DNA of 26,623 nucleotides, from assembly GCA_945872245.1 (NCBI GenBank), contig CAMBZB010000029.1, positions 1 to 26,623 on the forward strand, given 5' to 3'. Origin of the DNA: Flavobacterium psychrophilum (GTDB lineage Bacteria; Bacteroidota; Bacteroidia; Flavobacteriales; Flavobacteriaceae). The notes beneath the pieces were generated by a model that made no database searches, was not told the origin of the DNA, and saw only the letters and a list, made by a program, of their open reading frames with translations. Shown piece after piece: positions 6,995 through 14,183 of this stretch. A program made the position numbers and the translations under genes. The first letter of the stretch is position 1. Every line of letters begins with the position of its first letter.

Positions 6995-9847
6995 TTATTT
7001 GCTCAAATACATTTTTCTTCGAGAATACAATTCATAAAACTGGTCGTCTTTCAAATCATCAATAAACAAGATACTTTCACCTGTTGATTTCATTTCAGGC
7101 CCCAATGCCTTGTTCACATTATGAAACTTGCTGAAAGAGAAAACCGGTTGCTTGATGGCATATCCTTTCAACTGAGGATTGAATTCGAAATCCGTTACTT
7201 TATTTTCCCCTAACATTACTTTCGTGGCATAATTTACATATGGTTCGTTATACGCTTTTGCAATAAAAGGTACAGTTCGAGAGGCTCTAGGGTTGGCTTC
7301 AATGATATAAACAATATCGTTTTTAATGGCAAACTGAATGTTGATTAAACCAACAGTACGCAAAGCCAAGGCAATTTTTTTGGTATGGTCTTTAATTTGA
7401 GTCATCACAAATTCACCCAAGTTGAACGGAGGCAAAGTCGCATTACTATCACCAGAGTGCACACCGCAAGGCTCAATGTGTTCCATTATTCCAATGATAT
7501 AGACATTTTCACCGTCGCAAATAGCATCGGCTTCGGCTTCAATGGCACCGTCTAAATAATGATCTAAAAGCAATTTATTTCCTGGAATTTGTTTCAATAA
7601 ATTGATCACGTGCTCTTCTAATTCTTGCTTGTTGATGACGATTTTCATCCCTTGACCACCTAAAACATAAGAAGGACGAATCAATAAAGGGAAGTCTAAA
7701 GTGTCTGCCAAAGCAGAGGCTTCGTCAGCCGTTTCTGCAATTCCAAATTTTGGGAAAGGAATTTTCAATTCGGTCAAAAGTTCAGAAAAACGTCCTCTGT
7801 CCTCGGCTAAATCCAAAGCATCGAAGCTGGTTCCTATAATTTTAATACCGTATTTGGCTAATTTCTCCGCGATTTTCAAAGCCGTTTGTCCTCCCAATTG
7901 CACGATAACACCTTCCGGTTTTTCGTGTTGAATGATATCGTAAATATGTTCCCAAAATACCGGCTCGAAATACAATTTATCAGCAGTATCAAAATCGGTG
8001 GAAACCGTTTCCGGGTTACAGTTAATCATTATGGTTTCATAACCACACTCTTTAGCTGCCAAAACACCATGAACGCAAGAATAATCAAATTCGATTCCTT
8101 GGCCAATTCGGTTTGGTCCAGAACCCAAAACGATTATTTTTTTCTTTTCGGTTACAATACTTTCGTTATGAACGTAACGCTCTCCGTTTGATTTTTCAAT
8201 TTCAGCTTCAAAAGTTGAATAGTAATAAGGGGTTTGTGCCTTGAACTCGGCGGCGCAAGTGTCTACCAATTTGAATACACGATTGATGTTCATCGATGAA
8301 CGCAAATTGTGAATTTGGCTTTCCAGACAACCCAACATGTGAGCAATTTGTCTGTCGGCAAAACCTTTTTGTTTTGCTTCCAAAAGCAATTCCCTTGGTA
8401 GAGTTTCCAATTTTAAATTGGATATTTCCTTCTCCAAGATATATAATTCCTCGTATTGTTTCAAGAACCACATATCAATCTTGGTGATTTCGTGAATACG
8501 ACTTAAAGGAATTCCCAAAGCAATAGCATCATAAATCACAAAAACACGATCCCAACTTGCAAAAGTCAGTTTCTCGATAATTTGCTCGTAGTTGGTATAC
8601 CCTTTCCCGTCTGCACCCAAACCATTTCTTTTGATTTCCAAAGATTGGGTTGCTTTGTGCAAAGCTTCCTGGAACGAACGTCCAATTCCCATTACCTCAC
8701 CAACGGATTTCATTTGAAGTCCCAAAGTTCTGTCAGCACCTTCAAATTTATCGAAATTCCAACGCGGTATTTTTACAATCACATAATCCAAAGTCGGTTC
8801 GAACAGCGCCGAAGTCGACTTGGTGATTTGGTTTTGCAATTCATCCAAGTTATAACCCAAAGCTAATTTTGAAGCAATTTTCGCAATAGGATAACCTGTC
8901 GCTTTTGAAGCCAAAGCCGAAGAACGAGACACACGAGGATTGATTTCAATTGCCACAATATCTTCTTTATCGTCAGGCGAAACGGCAAACTGCACATTAC
9001 AACCTCCAGCAAAATTTCCGATAGAACGCATCATCAAGATGGCATAATCACGCATTTTTTGGAAAGTCGTGTCAGACAAAGTCATCGCTGGCGCCACCGT
9101 GATAGAATCTCCGGTGTGAATTCCCATGGGATCCATATTCTCAATGGAACAGATAATAACAACATTGTCATTTTTATCTCTCAACAATTCCAATTCATAT
9201 TCTTTCCACCCCATTAGAGCCTTATCAATCAACACTTCATGTATTGGAGAAGCTTCTAATCCACGAGTTAAAAGTTCGTCAAAATCTTCTTTTTTATATA
9301 CAATGGCAGCTCCAGTACCACCCAAAGTAAACGAAGGGCGGATCACTAATGGGAAACCAAATTCTTGGGCAATTTCTTTACCTCGAAGATACGAAGTACA
9401 GATTTCTGCCGGTGCAGAAGGCACTCCAATTTTCTTTAGCAATTGCTTGAACTGCTCTCTGTCTTCGGTAATATTGATGGCATTTACATCAACACCAATT
9501 AATCTTACTCCAAAATCTTCCCAAATTCCTTTTTCATCAGCCTCCAAACACAAGTTCAAAGCGGTTTGCCCACCCATTGTTGGCAAAACAGCATCAATTT
9601 GGGGATGTGCTTTCAGAATTTCAATAATAGATTTGGTGGTTAACGGTTTCAAATAAATATGATCCGCCATCGATGGGTCGGTCATAATCGTTGCAGGATT
9701 CGAGTTAATCAAGATAACTTCGATTCCTTCTTCACGAATTGAGCGAGCCGATTGTGAACCTGCATAATCAAATTCGCAAGCTTGACCGATAACGATTGGA
9801 CCTGAACCTATTATTAAAACCGATTTTATGGAATTGTCTTTTGGCAT
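6995..9847 (-). CDS. carB: Carbamoyl-phosphate synthase, large subunit (without C-terminal regulatory domain)
   Basis: The 950 residues comprise two homologous ATP-grasp halves: IIGSGPIVIGQACEFDYAG near residue 12 and VLGSGPNRIGQGIEFDYS in the second half. Each half has the usual MGGQTALN / LGGQTALK and INPRVSRSSALASKATGYP / ANPRASRTVPFIAKAYN segments. The enzyme joins glutamine-derived ammonia, bicarbonate and two ATP into carbamoyl phosphate for pyrimidine and arginine synthesis. E. coli CarB has about 1073 residues. This protein stops after the second ATP-grasp region (DQFYELYSRRKMYLSK), so the MGS-like domain that binds UMP, IMP and ornithine in E. coli is missing. As far as I recall this short form is usual in Flavobacteria. 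carA is not adjacent. Three AAACTTT-like direct repeats lie just before the start (9855-9873). No convincing promoter was found. Confidence 0.97.
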   Translation of the reverse strand: MPKDNSIKSVLIIGSGPIVIGQACEFDYAGSQSARSIREEGIEVILINSNPATIMTDPSMADHIYLKPLTTKSIIEILKAHPQIDAVLPTMGGQTALNLCLEADEKGIWEDFGVRLIGVDVNAINITEDREQFKQLLKKIGVPSAPAEICTSYLRGKEIAQEFGFPLVIRPSFTLGGTGAAIVYKKEDFDELLTRGLEASPIHEVLIDKALMGWKEYELELLRDKNDNVVIICSIENMDPMGIHTGDSITVAPAMTLSDTTFQKMRDYAILMMRSIGNFAGGCNVQFAVSPDDKEDIVAIEINPRVSRSSALASKATGYPIAKIASKLALGYNLDELQNQITKSTSALFEPTLDYVIVKIPRWNFDKFEGADRTLGLQMKSVGEVMGIGRSFQEALHKATQSLEIKRNGLGADGKGYTNYEQIIEKLTFASWDRVFVIYDAIALGIPLSRIHEITKIDMWFLKQYEELYILEKEISNLKLETLPRELLLEAKQKGFADRQIAHMLGCLESQIHNLRSSMNINRVFKLVDTCAAEFKAQTPYYYSTFEAEIEKSNGERYVHNESIVTEKKKIIVLGSGPNRIGQGIEFDYSCVHGVLAAKECGYETIMINCNPETVSTDFDTADKLYFEPVFWEHIYDIIQHEKPEGVIVQLGGQTALKIAEKLAKYGIKIIGTSFDALDLAEDRGRFSELLTELKIPFPKFGIAETADEASALADTLDFPLLIRPSYVLGGQGMKIVINKQELEEHVINLLKQIPGNKLLLDHYLDGAIEAEADAICDGENVYIIGIMEHIEPCGVHSGDSNATLPPFNLGEFVMTQIKDHTKKIALALRTVGLINIQFAIKNDIVYIIEANPRASRTVPFIAKAYNEPYVNYATKVMLGENKVTDFEFNPQLKGYAIKQPVFSFSKFHNVNKALGPEMKSTGESILFIDDLKDDQFYELYSRRKMYLSK

Positions 9848-9970
9848 TTTTTGTAGTTTAAAGTTTAAAGTTTACAATTTCCCGTAATACTTTAAAAAAT
9901 AGTGTATAGTTATTTGTTAATCTTTTTTAACCTCTCCACTTGTAGTAACGTTGGGTGGGGCTTGGGTATA

Positions 9971-10003
9971 AAAAAAGGCGAAACTGACAACAGTAACGCC
10001 TTT
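9971..10003 (-). terminator. Rho-independent terminator after rpmH
   Basis: AAAGGCG (9974-9980) pairs with CGCCTTT (9997-10003). An inner ACTG/CAGT helix sits beyond a two-base mismatch, and the stem is followed on the minus strand by a T-run. It lies about 20 bp past the rpmH stop and separates rpmH from carB. Confidence 0.8.
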
Positions 10004-10022
10004 ATGTATGTTTATAAAAACA

Positions 10023-10184
10023 TTATTTTTTGTGTCTTGGTTCGCAAGAAACAGTCAATTTGTGTCTTCCTTTGGCTCTACGACGAGCAAGGACTTTTCT
10101 TCCATTTGCAGAAGCCATTCTGTCCATAAATCCGTGCTTATTTCTTCTTTTTCTTTTCGATGGTTGAAACGTTCTTTTGCTCAT
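10023..10184 (-). CDS. rpmH: 50S ribosomal protein L34
   Basis: This 53-codon frame begins [19 protein letters not shown] and continues with a [21 protein letters not shown] segment, the universal L34 signature (TFQPS, KHGFRxRM, GRxVLxxRRxKGR). It is strongly basic and ends EPRHKK. L34 is a small late-assembling protein of the large ribosomal subunit. In many bacteria it sits next to dnaA or rnpA; here neither is adjacent. The gene has its own promoter (10257-10287), giving a leader of about 65 bases, and its own terminator, so it appears monocistronic. Confidence 0.97.
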   Translation of the reverse strand: MSKRTFQPSKRKRRNKHGFMDRMASANGRKVLARRRAKGRHKLTVSCEPRHKK

Positions 10185-10256
10185 TGCTTTGTATCTTTAA
10201 AAAATGTATTTTAAGTGTCTTTGTGGTTTTGAATTTTGTTATTCTAAAACCGAGTG

Positions 10257-10287
10257 CAAATATACAAAGACTTTTATTTCTGGCAAG
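10257..10287 (-). promoter_or_regulatory. Promoter of rpmH
   Basis: Minus strand TATATTTG (10257-10264) is a perfect -7 element. A CTTG (10284-10287) lies exactly 19 bp upstream as a -33 element. It faces the plus-strand promoter at 10321-10328, so the two transcripts diverge. Confidence 0.65.
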
Positions 10288-10320
10288 TGGTTTTATAATT
10301 TTTTTTTTAATTCCTTTTAC

Positions 10321-10328
10321 TATCTTTG
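10321..10328 (+). promoter_or_regulatory. -7 element of the TPR membrane protein gene
   Basis: TATCTTTG is a perfect TAnnTTTG match 20 bp before the ATG at 10349. The -33 region is T-rich but has no TTTG at 19-21 bp. Its position supports 10349 as start codon instead of earlier in-frame ATGs that lie inside rpmH. Confidence 0.55.
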
Positions 10329-10348
10329 CTACCTCAAACACACACACT

Positions 10349-10864
10349 ATGTTTCATAAAAACATCAAACTTATTATTGCCGGACTTATCATAATTACTG
10401 GTATTTGGAGATTTACGGAAAGTGAAATTGGCAATGGAATCTTTCTTATAGTATTGTCTGCCATTCCAATATTTCTTTACTTTAAAAATGAGTTTATCTT
10501 ATTAGCCTTCCTGAAACTGCGAAAACAAGATTTTGAGGGTGCGAAAAAATGGTTGGCTCGCATCAAAAACCCCGAAGCGGCATTGGTAAGAAAACAACAA
10601 GGTTACTTCAATTATTTGCACGGAATCATGCTTTCGCAAACGAATATCAACCAGTCCGAAAAATATTTCAAGAAAGCAATTGAGTTGGGATTGTCGATGG
10701 ATATGGACTTGGCAGTTGCCAAATTAAATTTGGCTGGAGTGGCGATGACCCGCAGAAGAAAACTGGAAGCGACAAATTTACTGAATGAAGCCAGAAAATT
10801 AGACAAACAGAATATGCTTGCTGATCAGATCAAAATGATGAAAGAACAAATGAAGAAAATATAA
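10349..10864 (+). CDS. Small membrane protein with TPR-like C-terminus
   Basis: This 171-residue protein has two membrane helices (about 6-22 and 30-46) followed by a soluble helical region. Residues about 65-150 show TPR-like helix pairs (GYFNYLHGIMLSQTNINQSEKYFKKAIELG; AVAKLNLAGVAMTRRRKLEATNLLNEARKLD), and the C-terminus is basic (MMKEQMKKI). The frame stays open up to 10160, but that would overlap rpmH and run through both promoters, so I start at 10349, just after the -7 element. The function is unknown; a membrane-anchored TPR scaffold is the most that can be said. The DNA runs into a hairpin and then a strong terminator shared with the convergent hydrolase gene. Confidence 0.8.
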   Translation: MFHKNIKLIIAGLIIITGIWRFTESEIGNGIFLIVLSAIPIFLYFKNEFILLAFLKLRKQDFEGAKKWLARIKNPEAALVRKQQGYFNYLHGIMLSQTNINQSEKYFKKAIELGLSMDMDLAVAKLNLAGVAMTRRRKLEATNLLNEARKLDKQNMLADQIKMMKEQMKKI

Positions 10865-10905
10865 TCCCACCCACTTCCGAAGCCTCGAAACTTCGAAAGG
10901 AGGGA
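10865..10905 (+). repeat. Imperfect hairpin after the TPR gene
   Basis: CTTCCGAAG (10874-10882) pairs with CTTCGAAAG (10891-10899) with one mismatch, enclosed by TCCC (10865-10868) and GGGA (10902-10905). It is G+C-richer than its surroundings and has no T-tract, so it is not the terminator, which follows at 10916. Confidence 0.5.
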
Positions 10906-10915
10906 TAGATAAAAC

Positions 10916-10953
10916 AAAAAAAGGCGATTAGAAAATATCTAATCGCCTTTTTT
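10916..10953. terminator. Bidirectional terminator between convergent genes
   Basis: An 11-bp stem (10922-10932 with 10938-10948, GGCGATTAGA core) has loop AAATA and A/T tracts on both sides. It ends the plus-strand TPR transcript. On the minus strand it begins exactly at the stop codon of the hydrolase gene (10952-10954). Confidence 0.9.
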
Positions 10954-11608
10954 ATTCCAATATAATTTTGGGTAAATTTTCATTAAACCATTTGTATTTA
11001 CTTAAAATCATAATATGGGTTCCTCCTTTGACCACGATACAATTCCGAATGTTTTTTATGGGAAAAATAGCATCGGCATCACCGTGTATGTGAATCACTT
11101 TTTTGTCCACTTCTACCCTATCCCACAAGACCATTTGCTCGATTGCCCAATCTAAATAATTTTTTTCCAACACAGACAAGTATTTTTGATATAATTTTAT
11201 TCGCTGCTTGAGGACATTTCCAAAGGAGAATTTCGGCAATGAATCCATATTTTTAAACAAGCCTGTCGGCATTAATTTATAGGCTTTTGTGGTCTTGGCG
11301 ATTTTCATCGGCAAGGGCAATTCGAGATTTGATTTTATGCTCGAGATGATTATCAATTTTCTCAAATCTAAAAAACGTGCCATTTCTTGAACCAAAATGC
11401 CTCCAAAAGAAACCCCTATCAAAACTGCTTTTTGATGTGTTACCAATTTTGCCATTCTCTTGGCATATTCCAATAAGGTTTCACTATTTTTAGGAGTTTC
11501 CCAATCCAGTAAATGAATCTCAAAAATGGATTGCGGCAATTTTATTCTTTCAAAAATTAACGAATTGGCCGCCAATCCAGGCATAAAATAAACAGGGATT
11601 TTACTCAT
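10952..11608 (-). CDS. Alpha/beta hydrolase
   Basis: The catalytic triad is readable: the nucleophile elbow GVSFGG (serine), acid in HIHGDADAIFP, and histidine in KGGTHIMI near the C-terminus. Early PGLAANSLIF is consistent with the oxyanion-hole loop region. From the ATG at 11608 the protein has 218 residues. An in-frame ATG at 11656 would add 16 residues (MIINDCYCNESVKTSK) that look unlike the fold, and MSKIPVYFMPG gives a natural first beta-strand, so I prefer 11608. The substrate is unknown; the family includes esterases, lipases and thioesterases. It has no signal peptide and is probably cytoplasmic. It diverges from the pirin gene and is convergent with the TPR gene. Confidence 0.85.
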   Translation of the reverse strand: MSKIPVYFMPGLAANSLIFERIKLPQSIFEIHLLDWETPKNSETLLEYAKRMAKLVTHQKAVLIGVSFGGILVQEMARFLDLRKLIIISSIKSNLELPLPMKIAKTTKAYKLMPTGLFKNMDSLPKFSFGNVLKQRIKLYQKYLSVLEKNYLDWAIEQMVLWDRVEVDKKVIHIHGDADAIFPIKNIRNCIVVKGGTHIMILSKYKWFNENLPKIILE

Positions 11609-11726
11609 TTTACTAGTTTTAACGCTTTCATTACAATAACAATCATTTATTATCACGAAATTTGTATAAAATTAATTTTTTTATTGAAACCAACTCGGAT
11701 TCCAACTCTATATTAGCAAATAAATT

Positions 11727-12449
11727 ATGAAAACAAAACTGTTTGAAGCAAATTCACGAGGCAATGCCGATCATGGCTGGCTTAAAGCCAATTTTTCTTT
11801 TTCATTTGGCAATTACTACAATCCCGAGCGCGTTCAATTTGGTATGCTACGCGTTTTAAATGACGACACCATCGCTGGGGGTACGGGTTTTGGAACCCAT
11901 CCTCACGCCAATATGGAAATTATCACGATTCCACTCGAGGGAGGTTTAAAACATCGGGACAGTATGGGCAACGAAGGTGTTATTCGTTTTGGCGAAGTTC
12001 AGGTAATGAGTGCCGGAACTGGAATTAAGCATTCCGAGATGAATGCGAGCCAAAATGACACCGCAAAAACACTGCAACTATGGGTATTTCCTGACGAGGA
12101 AGACGTAACACCAAGATACGACCAGAAATCCTTTGATATTGAAAATCAAATCAATAAATTTGTAACCATTGTTTCCCCAAAAGATAAAAATGACGGTAAT
12201 GCATTATGGGTTTACCAGCAAACTTTTTTTAATCTGGGAATCTTCGAAAAAGATACTTCTATCACTTATAAAGTAAACATTCCTGAAAACGGCGTTTATC
12301 TATTCTTAATTGAAGGCGAAATTGAAGTTGACAATCAAATTTTAAAAACTAGGGATGCTATGGGAATAATTGATTTCGAACAATTTGAAATCAAAATTAA
12401 CTCTAAATCGAAAATACTTCTTATTGAAGTACCAATGAAACACAATTAA
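11727..12449 (+). CDS. Pirin-family protein (bicupin)
   Basis: This 240-residue two-cupin protein has the pirin signature HPHANMEIITIPLEG. The four metal ligands of the YhhW/pirin site are present as H58, H60, H102 and E104 (GTHPHANME ... GIKHSE). Length and motif order match the E. coli YhhW type. Some members have quercetin 2,3-dioxygenase activity in vitro; human pirin is a redox-responsive transcription cofactor. The physiological substrate is unknown here. It is followed after 17 bp by a small GNAT-like gene, probably co-transcribed, and the pair ends in a terminator at 12756-12797. Confidence 0.93.
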   Translation: MKTKLFEANSRGNADHGWLKANFSFSFGNYYNPERVQFGMLRVLNDDTIAGGTGFGTHPHANMEIITIPLEGGLKHRDSMGNEGVIRFGEVQVMSAGTGIKHSEMNASQNDTAKTLQLWVFPDEEDVTPRYDQKSFDIENQINKFVTIVSPKDKNDGNALWVYQQTFFNLGIFEKDTSITYKVNIPENGVYLFLIEGEIEVDNQILKTRDAMGIIDFEQFEIKINSKSKILLIEVPMKHN

Positions 12450-12466
12450 TCATATGGAAGCTTTTT

Positions 12467-12757
12467 ATGACTATGGAAATCAAGGATAATACTTTTGCCA
12501 GACAATTTGAAACTATAGTCGATAAAGGATTGATTTCGGTTGAATATTCTTTTCAGGAGAAAAAAATATTTTTAACAAAAATCAATGTTCCGGATTTATT
12601 TGAAGACGAAGAATTTATTTCAAATTTACTCAAAGAGATTATGGCAATTGCCATCGAACGAAAATGGAAAGTCGTCCCCATACTTCCCAAAATTGTGGTT
12701 TTCTTCAAAAAAAATCCCATTTATAAAGAATTACTTCCTCCTGGCATTAGACTTTAA
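12467..12757 (+). CDS. Small GNAT-like N-acetyltransferase (YjdJ type)
   Basis: This 96-residue protein has the compact fold of the GNAT_YjdJ group, about 90-100 residues against about 150 for normal GNATs. A strand-rich N-terminus precedes the motif VVPILPKIVVFFKKNPIYKELLP (about 70-92), which matches the conserved P-x-C/L-P-ahh-Fh-pp-P-x-Y-pp-Lh region of that family. Such proteins are presumed to bind acetyl-CoA, but substrates are mostly unknown. Two start codons are possible (12467 and 12473). It lies 17 bp after the pirin gene and its stop codon adjoins the terminator stem, so the two genes form one transcript. Confidence 0.8.
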   Translation: MTMEIKDNTFARQFETIVDKGLISVEYSFQEKKIFLTKINVPDLFEDEEFISNLLKEIMAIAIERKWKVVPILPKIVVFFKKNPIYKELLPPGIRL

Positions 12758-12797
12758 AAAAGAGGCTGTTTCTTAATCGAAATAGCCTCTTTTTTTT
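12756..12797 (+). terminator. Terminator of the pirin-GNAT operon
   Basis: AGAGGCTGTTTC (12761-12772) pairs with GAAATAGCCTCT (12779-12790), with one G-T wobble. It has a 6-base loop and flanking A and T runs, so it may also stop the convergent minus-strand transcript. Confidence 0.9.
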
Positions 12798-12811
12798 ATT
12801 CAAAAATACAT

Positions 12812-14005
12812 TTATTGGTTGCTTCTATCCGGAATTGGCCGTCTGACAGATCTAGAAGGTGAGACAGTAGGACGTGATGGAGGCCTTGCTGTGGAATGGG
12901 TTTCCGGTCTTGTTGATGGACGTGGTGCTGATGGAACTGCCTGTTTCATTGGCTGACGAGCTCCTGAAGGAGTTTTTGGTCGTGGTTGCGTTTGTGGTGC
13001 CGATGGAACTGCCTGTTTCATTGGTTGACGATTTCCTGAAGGAGTTTGTGGTCGTGGGTGCGTTTGTGGTGCCGATGGAACTGCCTTTTTCATTGGTTGA
13101 CGAGTTCCTGAAGGAATTTCTGATCGTGACTGTGAACGTCGAATTGAGGGAGATTCATACCTTTTGGTTGGTGAAATTCTTCTTGCCTCGGGAACATTTG
13201 GTCTTTTATAGGTCCTGCCATCATAAACCCTATCATACCTTCCCTCTAATCTATTTTGTCTCACAACAGGAGAACTTTTTCGTCGGTTATTATAATAATA
13301 TGTATGATTTACCGGATACCGAACATAACCCCATCTTCGGTAATAATTATTATGGTAGTAATGACTGTGAAAATCCCAATAAACATGATAATAGATGGGA
13401 GACCAAGAAGACCAATACGAGGGGTAAAAACCCCAATGCCAAGGAGAAATATAAACCGAAAATGTTGGCAAAAAAAGTGACATGACGATTGGCCAATCAT
13501 TGACATAGTAAACCCCATTCGCATATCTATTGATAAAGATTTTTCTATTGACCGTATATCCTGGATTTGGGATTTCTGATCTTGAAGGCTCTACAACATA
13601 ATTTTCACCATACAGTTCTACGTCTCCAATAATTTGTACGATAACTTTTCCATCCTTATTTTTATACCCCTCTATAACGGCTACATCCTGATATTCATTA
13701 CCGTTTACAGCAACTCGAAGTACAACGGAAAAACTATTGCCTTTCCTATTACTCACAACTTCAATGTAATCTATGGCATTGTCATTGTTTAAATCAAGAT
13801 TATTGATATGAGAATCTCTACCATTTATAGCCCTCTCGAATGATTCTAAAGTGGGTGACTTTTGAAAAACATCCAAAATAGCATAAAGATTTAGGTTATC
13901 GCCAGGCAAACCTAAAGCCACAGGTTCATTTTCTATTTGGGAAAACATAGATAAACTTAACAAACCAGTTGTTAAAATCACTAAAACATAAATTATTTTT
14001 CTCAT
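12812..14005 (-). CDS. Exported protein of unknown function with EF-hand-like loop and Pro/Arg tandem repeats
   Basis: I do not recognise a named family for this 397-residue protein. It has an N-terminal signal peptide (about 1-22, ending MFSQ). Residues 71-82 form a near-canonical EF-hand loop: D71, N73, D75, I78, D79 and E82 in the calcium-ligand order. Residues about 187-240 are very rich in Tyr, Trp and His (ISPWHWGFYPSYW, HSHYYHNNYYRRW). The C-terminus is basic and proline-rich, with three 24-residue repeats (298-369; unit PSGxRQPMKxAVPSAP...) and then PSRP/RRP sequence. There is no membrane anchor beyond the signal and no type IX tail. It probably works in the periplasm or outside the cell. 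A cell-wall or surface-binding role would fit but is only a guess. A long plus-strand frame over the repeats is its antisense shadow. Confidence 0.75.
   Translation of the reverse strand: MRKIIYVLVILTTGLLSLSMFSQIENEPVALGLPGDNLNLYAILDVFQKSPTLESFERAINGRDSHINNLDLNNDNAIDYIEVVSNRKGNSFSVVLRVAVNGNEYQDVAVIEGYKNKDGKVIVQIIGDVELYGENYVVEPSRSEIPNPGYTVNRKIFINRYANGVYYVNDWPIVMSLFLPTFSVYISPWHWGFYPSYWSSWSPIYYHVYWDFHSHYYHNNYYRRWGYVRYPVNHTYYYNNRRKSSPVVRQNRLEGRYDRVYDGRTYKRPNVPEARRISPTKRYESPSIRRSQSRSEIPSGTRQPMKKAVPSAPQTHPRPQTPSGNRQPMKQAVPSAPQTQPRPKTPSGARQPMKQAVPSAPRPSTRPETHSTARPPSRPTVSPSRSVRRPIPDRSNQ
12899..13114 (-). repeat. Three 72-bp in-frame tandem repeats
   Basis: Units lie at 13043-13114, 12971-13042 and 12899-12970, each encoding 24 residues beginning PSG(T/N/A)RQPMK. 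Units one and two differ at only about five of 72 bases. The third diverges in its last third. The high DNA identity indicates recent duplication and possible copy-number variation. Confidence 0.9.
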
Positions 14006-14048
14006 GACTCGTAATTTTTATATTGATAAAAAATCCTACTACAAGTTA

Positions 14049-14080
14049 CAAAATATAATTTTAATACCTTTATTTTCAAT
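14049..14080 (-). promoter_or_regulatory. Candidate promoter of the EF-hand/repeat protein
   Basis: Minus strand TATATTTTG (14049-14057) is a near match to TAnnTTTG with one extra base. ATTG (14077-14080) lies 19 bp upstream. It sits about 45 bp before the ATG at 14005. Confidence 0.4.
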
Positions 14081-14126
14081 ACTTTAAATAGTAAAAATAT
14101 TAAACTAAAATCAGTATAAAAAACAA

Positions 14127-14158
14127 AAAAAGGCACAAGTTAAATTCTTGTGCCTCTT
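14127..14158 (-). terminator. Terminator after the ABC-F gene
   Basis: AGGCACAAG (14131-14139) pairs perfectly with CTTGTGCCT (14147-14155) around a 7-base loop. An A-run on the plus-strand left side gives the T-tract on the minus strand. It is 25 bp past the stop codon. Confidence 0.88.
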
Positions 14159-14183
14159 TATATCTGAATTAAATTACCTCTAT

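Noticed and set aside
8208..8471. Minus-strand 87-codon frame
   Set aside because: It is an alternative frame within carB on the same strand.
9126..9656. Plus-strand 176-codon frame
   Set aside because: It lies entirely antisense to carB, whose conserved ATP-grasp motifs fill the same DNA; no family pattern is visible in the plus-strand product.
9848..10022. Possible tRNA or small RNA between carB and rpmH
   Set aside because: No cloverleaf could be folded by eye; the structure seen is the rpmH terminator.
10160..10348. Upstream extension of the TPR membrane protein
   Set aside because: It would overlap rpmH and cross both divergent promoters; the -7 element at 10321 places the start at 10349.
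12899..13114. Regular repeats considered as a CRISPR array
   Set aside because: The units are contiguous with no unique spacers and are in frame within a coding gene.
12874..13485. Plus-strand 203-codon frame with repeated VPMELPxSLVDxxLKEF segments
   Set aside because: It is the antisense of the Pro/Arg tandem repeats of the exported minus-strand protein; its repeats only mirror those, and the minus strand has the signal peptide, promoter and sensible composition.
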